A stretch of DNA of 64,000 nucleotides from Henricia sp. BOLD:AAB3569 (taxonomy: Eukaryota > Echinodermata > Asteroidea > Spinulosida > Echinasteridae): NCBI GenBank assembly GCA_037783545.1, contig JBBELK010000314.1, positions 496,001 through 560,000 of the forward strand. The letters run 5' to 3'. The stretch's first letter is position 1, and every line of letters begins with the position of its first letter. A model generated the notes under the pieces. That model ran no database searches. It saw nothing but the letters and a program-made list of their open reading frames with translations, and was not told where the DNA came from. Shown piece after piece: positions 59,501-64,000 of this stretch. The position numbers were made by a program, and so were the translations under genes.

Positions 59501-62337
59501 GGCCTATCGCGACGCGCAAAACGTTTTCAGCTGGGTCAAAGTTCAAATTTGTTGAACTTTGACCGCGGTGCGCTGACCTTTCCAACGCGCAGCCAATGAG
59601 GTATCAGAGAAGCCCCAAGTTACCAGAGTGGAATTTTCTATTTTGGAATAATCGGCGATTAGGAACTCATGCAATGCGGTGAGCGCAGCGCGAAAGTGTG
59701 AATTTTCCGCGATAGTGTGAACGCCCCTTAACGCTCCGAGTCACGGGTCTTTCCAAAATGGAACATTCCTCTGCGGTAAAGGCGGATACACACTATCGCG
59801 GAAAAATCACACTTTCGCGCTGCGCTCACCGCATTGCATGAGCCCCCAATCGCCGATTATTCCAAAATAGAAAATTCCAGTTCTGGTATCTTGGGGCTTT
59901 TCTGATACCTCATTGGCTGCGCGTTGGAAAGGTCAGCGCACCGCGGTCAAAGTTCAACAAATTTGAACTTTGACCCAGCTCAAAACGTTTTGCGCGTCGC
60001 GATAGGCCGCGCACAAGCGGCAAACCAGTTTGTGTACAAACCAATGGAACAGTGTGATTTTTCCGCGATAGTGTGTATCCGCCTTAACTCGGAAACTTCC
60101 TGGGATCCCATTGGCTGCGTGTTGGAAATGTCAGCGCACTGTGGGTCAAAGGTCAGCAATTTTTAAAGGGGCAAACAATTCTGAGCTGGCTCAAAGTTCA
60201 ATTTAGAAGTCTATTGTTGTATAATTAAATTTTTGCTTTATTTTTTCAGACAGTTTTGACAGTGATGACGAAGAGGTTATTAGACTTTGGTGCGATTGCG
60301 AATAGCATCACGTATGCACTTATTGGATTTGAGGTTAGAAAATAGACGCAAAAATGTGAATTATGAAAGTTTTAATTATTAAATAAACAAGGCTTGTTAA
60401 AGTTGCAATTGCCCGTGTTTCGGTGAAAGGATTAAACAAATTAATTTACACAAGCGAACGAATTTAGAAAGCTTACGTGTCTCTGTAACGAAAAATATCA
60501 AAAACTTAAATTTCCGACGTCGGGAATTGGAGATACAAGCCTTTTTCTTGAAACGTGCTTCACATGTTGTACATGTGCGCGTACGCTCATATGTACACAT
60601 ATACTTGTAAACAACGTACACTGAGGACTACGTGTACAACACCGAGGACGTAGTTTGCGACCGCGTGCTTATATAGCCAGCCTCAGTAAATAAAACGAAT
60701 TGCGTAATAGCCCCAAATACAATTGCCACACCATAATAAGGCCTAAATGCCTCTGCTTAAAATGATTTCTTGCCAAAACTTAGATAAATAAGAATACCAA
60801 AGTCGTCCGCTGAATACAAACTGGGAAAAAAAACACCTTTTTGCCCTGATTTTATTTCAAATGTGATTGTCCATAGGATGGTTATTTAAAATGCGTCATT
60901 TTGATGAACCTGACATAATTGTTTGACAGAGGGTTGGTAAAGTGGAGAACGGTTGTCTCGGTCGACCGAGAAGGAGGAGAAACCAATTTAATCAAAAATA
61001 AGCCCGGGCAGACGCCATCAAACGGAATAAAAATGAAATATTTGATATTTTGTCAATTTGAAAGCTGGGAAGAGTTTATTATTCTGGCCATATTGACAAA
61101 GCGAGGGGGGTTGGGGGTCGAGATTGGCTCATTAATTTATAAATATGAAAGGCCCGCCCCCCACCCATACATGTAACACTGTGTAGTTAAAAAATACTTG
61201 CCATTTCTGCAGTAATCACAAACCGAGGACGTCCTCGATTCGCGAGGCGTCCTCGATACGATGGTAAATTTCCACATAGAGGACCTCGATTCGCGGCTTA
61301 GACGAGTCCATAGTATGTGTACAATGTACACGCACATGTACATTTACGTCATAACCCTGTCGATTAAATGACCTGCCAGCCTTTTAATCTTTTCTTGTTT
61401 TTAATCGACTGGCATTAATTCTTGACGGATTTTTACGTTCTTGGTACCAAATGAAAGCTGATAACTTTTTCTATTCTAGAAAAATACCTATTTAACTTTA
61501 AAAAAAAAATTGTACGCCCAAATCGGCCCAAACACGGGCAGTGCAACTTTAATGTTCTTACAACACGTTTTAAAGGTATAGGGTAGAACACATGGTTGGT
61601 AAACTGTTAAAAGGGGCGTTATTTCCACTCGTGATTAGAAGCCCATGTTGATAAAACTGCCCTGTAGAAATTTCAGCCATAGGTGCAGTGATACTTCTGA
61701 AAAACGTGAAAAATCCATGCATGGTTTTTGTGTCGAGTTGAATGGTAAAAAAGCTTGGTTTTTTTAAATATTTCTTTTTAGAAAACCCCTTCAGTTAATT
61801 TCTCACAGTTAGTTTTCGACTGAAATAAAATGTGTTTGGTACCATTGTTATCAACACTTTTAGTAAGGTTTGGGGTCAATGCAAATGAAGTATAGGCCTA
61901 CCTATTGACCCCTTTCGAACACGTGCAAATACGCCATTTTGGGAGTCAAATAATGCTGAGTCATTGTGGAAGCGATGTGTCTCTGGTGGGCGTAACGCGG
62001 TTTAGTTCACCAATGGGAGCCTCAGCATAGCGCGTTACGCGCGCTATGGACACACACAACGCGCACGCACATTGCTTCCACAACGACGCGGCATTGTTTT
62101 TCTCCCAAAATGACGTCATTGGCACGAGCTCTATACTTTTTTTCTTCAAATTAATATTCAGTTTATTACCCAACATTCAACGAAACTGTTGTGCTTTGTT
62201 CCAGCTTTTAACTGTTATGATCATCGTGAAATTCGTCAACAAGTTCGTGTCTGATCGCGCCATGTTGTTCGGTGCCCTGACGTCCGAAATACCACCATAT
62301 ATATTTATATTGGTCCTGTACCCAATATCACCCATAG
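53544..62337 (+). CDS. MFSD8/CLN7-like MFS transporter B, 5' eight exons, continues off the window
   Basis: Tandem paralogue of the gene at 36942. Exons: 53544-53625, 55269-55454, 56122-56184, 58504-58703, 58813-59113, 59255-59328, 60250-60333, 62205-62337. Lengths 82, 186, 63, 200, 301, 74, 84, 133; the corresponding exons of paralogue A are 82, 186, 63, 200, 349, 74, 84, 133, with identical phases. It begins MGFSFKTKKRLTRFAQA; exon 2 has VILPTLNEYLAHLGGDV and the motif-A-like FGVLQDRFNNTK; exon 3 GNFMYFYGGSKYMLLGSR; exon 4 AARQLGLMFGPAFNLPI; exon 5 the hydrophilic loop, rich in Glu, Ser, Arg and Thr with a basic RKRRTRRGKRK run; exon 6 PEVVVLLLAQFF; exon 7 KRLLDFGAIANSITYALIGFE. Counterparts of A's exons 9-11 (starting near NLWWFVS) were not found up to 64000, so the 3' end is expected beyond the window. 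Introns carry a mariner remnant, an AT-rich minisatellite and a TTAA-flanked MITE pair. Confidence 0.88.
54103..54297. mobile_element. 195-bp MITE with 9-bp target duplication
   Basis: Perfect 17-bp inverted ends TAGCCTTTAGTCAAGGC, flanked by GTACACTAG at 54094-54102 and 54298-54306. Intron 1 of transporter B. Confidence 0.8.
56239..57324 (-). mobile_element. mariner-like DNA transposon, internally deleted, TA target duplication
   Basis: Element of 1086 bp bounded by CAGGGTGTTTT... and its inverted counterpart ...AAAAACACCCTG, with TA on each side (56237-56238, 57325-57326). The terminal inverted repeats are about 190 bp with few differences. Between them is a minus-strand transposase remnant. 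It lies in intron 3 of transporter B. Confidence 0.85.
56400..56982 (-). pseudogene. Broken mariner-type transposase
   Basis: The minus-strand reading starts at MQLATEQRVFVVTEWLR (56982), an N-terminal helix-turn-helix region, and runs to PAKSTIWKKKHPKI. It is then frameshifted near 56840-56860 and continues as QREGTSLNLNKGRSGRRRTA, VRELLQRDPHVSARNGLGIS, RRLRFCQWFLDQHP and VIGDEAAFFMNGRVNNQNVR. The GDEA aspartate corresponds to the first catalytic residue of the IS630/Tc1/mariner DDE triad. The sequence then passes directly into the terminal repeat, so the second and third catalytic acids are lost. Not functional. Confidence 0.75.
57978..58495 (+). repeat. AT-rich imperfect minisatellite in intron 3 of transporter B
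   Basis: Irregular repetition of CATACATATTCATGATATT-type units (14-28 bp) over about 500 bp, ending roughly 10 bp before the acceptor of exon 4 (58504). Confidence 0.85.
59426..59727. mobile_element. TTAA-flanked MITE, copy 1
   Basis: The ends GGCGCGTTCACACTATCGCG and their complement (GGGGCGTTC...) are flanked by TTAA on both sides (59422-59425, 59728-59731), as for piggyBac-type insertion. In intron 6 of transporter B. Confidence 0.75.
59781..60083. mobile_element. TTAA-flanked MITE, copy 2, inverted relative to copy 1
   Basis: Same family as 59426-59727 in opposite orientation, about 50 bp away. The ends GGCGGATACACACTATCGCG are inverted; right flank TTAA, left flank TAAA. The pair can form a hairpin with about 300-bp arms. 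Confidence 0.75.
61576..61905 (+). repeat. Dispersed repeat copy of the same family in intron 7 of transporter B
   Basis: Starts GTAGAACACATGGTTGGTAA and continues with GTAGAAATTTCAGCCATAGG and TACCATTGTTATCAACAC. The left part resembles one end of the 6506 family. Confidence 0.55.
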
Positions 62338-62877
62338 GTAAGGTACACACAAATGGACTGTTTGCTTGTTTCTTCACGAAGGCACTTTGCTGAAGTTGTT
62401 TACGTCAATAGACCGTTTAAGTTGACCTCGAGATCGTGCGGGACTCCGCGAGACTCGTCGACTTCCGGGGACCTCGTATACATGTATAAGTTTTAACACA
62501 TGCAGTGACCCGTTTTTTTCCTGTACCATTTTCATATCACGTCAAAATTAGCATTTTCACCTATACCGATTCGGGGTCCACTGTAAAAAAAAAACCTTAA
62601 AATCACATTTATCTCCTGTGCGAAAGGTTAATTGAGCAAAAAGTTTACAAAATGTTAAACCTAAACTTTTATTTCCGTCTCTGAGATAAACTGGTAACCC
62701 TACACGCCATTGAAAAAAAAAACACAGCCATGACAGCGCGTCGCTGGTAGTCCGCAAGTGGCGCGAACATTTTGGCGCCGTGTAGTTGGCGCGAATACGT
62801 TGCATTATAGCCGTTTTCAAAAGTGCTTGTTTCGGCTTCAGACGGTCTTTGCGATTTCCGTCTTGTACGATTTCCGT

Positions 62878-63523
62878 CCCAGAAAAAACGAAACCGAGAT
62901 TTATAGATGTTTAATCATACTTTAATCTCAATCTTGAATAATAAATGACACATATTTGGAAAGCTTAGTTCCTCGTCTTTCATTTGATACCACTCATATG
63001 ATACATACTTCACGCATGAATGAATAAAGACAATATGAAGCAGGGCTACCAAAAAGTCGTTGGCACAACGATACCTGAATTTCAAAGAAATAATCACATT
63101 TCTAAAAAGTTCATTTCCTGCCCTTTCATATGATACCTCAGTCAGGAAAAATGAGCCAGGGATGACAGAGATATCCTGCATTTAAATATGGATTGAATTT
63201 CCATGTTTTTATTAAATCATTCGTTTTTTTCACACCTGACCGATTTTTCGCATGAATGGATTCGGAGATGGTCACGTGTGCATTGAAAACGTGCGTGTTA
63301 AAACCCCTGAAATTCAGGTATCGTTGCGCAAAAGACTTTTTGGTAGCCCTGCTTCATATTGTCTTTATTCATTCATGCGTGAAGTATGTATCATATGAGT
63401 GGTATCAAATGAAAGATGAGGAACTAAGCTTTCCAAATATGTGTCATTTATTATTGAAGATTGAGATTAAAGTATGATTAAACATCGATAAATCTCGGTT
63501 TCGTTTTTTCTGGGACACCCTGT
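62878..63523. mobile_element. Long-TIR mariner-type MITE
   Basis: The ends CCCAGAAAAAACGAAACCG and TTTCGTTTTTTCTGGGACACCCTGTA are inverted, with arms of about 200 bp (TGTCATTTATTATTGAAGAT). The terminal CACCCTG resembles the mariner element at 56239. Confidence 0.75.
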
Positions 63524-63850
63524 ATATTTGTTTGGGATTTTTGTGTGGTTTTTATCTACTCTCAACAGAAGTGAACGTTCAAGTTGACTTTCAAACCAGA
63601 TATTTGATTTAGCAACGCTAATATTTCTGAGATGCACCAAGCCTGTAAGCCTGCCATTCGTACTACTTGCAAACCGGAAGTCAAGTTCGCTGTCGTGTAC
63701 ACGTCTCCCTTCGTTTGGATCAATTGGCAATTTTAAACCAGTCATAAACCCTGAAATCCTCACTTTACTTTCTTGATTCTTTGTTATCATTGCAGTTTGG
63801 AAACGTTCTATAGCTTTCAAGGTTGACATCGATTTCAAGTCAAACAACAC
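63467..63850 (-). other. Unrecognised 127-codon open frame
   Basis: Minus-strand ORF whose middle reads KVRISGFMTGLKLPIDPN and SELDFRFASSTNGRLTGL, with a more protein-like composition than neighbouring frames. Its 3' end runs into the mariner-type MITE ending at 63523, so it may be remnant transposon or exon sequence. Not assigned to a family. Confidence 0.2.
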
Positions 63851-64000
63851 GTTCTAACTCGTTATTTTAACAAAATTGTCCCTGGTTCGATTCCCATTTG
63901 TGACAGATTTTGTGCAATACTCGTTACTTTGTTTTAAAAGATAAAGTAATAGAAGCTTGAAAGAGCAAGAAAAAATGGTAGTCTTTGGTCAGAGTGTTAA

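Noticed and set aside
62338-64000. Exons 9-11 of transporter B
   Set aside because: I looked for the NLWWFVS, SGIGSIFGP and C-terminal-tail counterparts and found none, so they are assumed to lie beyond the window.

Overview
This is a eukaryotic, repeat-dense, AT-leaning genomic window with spliced genes, canonical GT-AG introns, tRNA-derived SINEs, and very many short elements with terminal inverted repeats (MITE-like). Protein similarity (animal PUSL1 and MFSD8/CLN7 families) and the repeat style (repeats ending in a GGGGCCAATTTCATGGAGC-like motif, Penelope-like and CR1-like retroelement fragments) suggest a marine deuterostome. My best guess is an echinoderm such as a sea star, but the species is not proven by anything here.

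Three genes can be reconstructed with confidence. (1) PUSL1, a TruA-type tRNA pseudouridine synthase, on the minus strand (32699 to 24617, six coding exons, 291 aa). (2) An MFSD8/CLN7-like major-facilitator transporter on the plus strand (36942 to 46907, eleven exons, 519 aa). (3) A tandem paralogue of that transporter on the plus strand, starting at 53544, with eight exons in the window and the rest beyond the right edge. Seven of the eight shared coding exons have identical lengths and phases in the two paralogues; only exon 5, a central hydrophilic loop, differs. PUSL1 and the first transporter are divergent, with about 4.2 kb between their start codons. A probable signal-peptide exon of an unidentified minus-strand gene lies at 17844-17725.

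Layout: 1-17.7 kb is repeats (several palindromic MITE families) with no recognised gene; it may be intron of the minus-strand gene that starts at 17.8 kb. 18-24.6 kb holds a tandem array of tRNA-like units, two tRNA-headed SINEs, a hammerhead-like hairpin and unassigned sequence. 24.6-32.7 kb is PUSL1, whose first intron is almost filled by a 3.75-kb segment bounded by near-identical ~285-bp inverted repeats. 32.7-36.9 kb is the divergent intergenic region: a 46-bp tandem repeat array, a small MITE inserted into it, a SINE, a Penelope-like RT fragment and a ~400-bp repeat carrying perfect DR1, CRE and ETS-like motifs. 36.9-46.9 kb is transporter A. 46.9-53.5 kb between the paralogues holds a second tRNA-like array, MITEs and a CR1-like LINE fragment split by a SINE. 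53.5-62.3 kb is transporter B, with a mariner remnant and other elements in its introns. 62.3-64 kb holds a mariner-type palindrome and an unrecognised ORF.

No exotic gene system (operon, CRISPR, toxin/immunity cluster) is present. The unusual content is structural: tandem tRNA-like arrays lacking a B box, several transposon insertions whose empty site can be read from a sister copy in the same window, and regulatory-motif-rich repeats upstream of genes.
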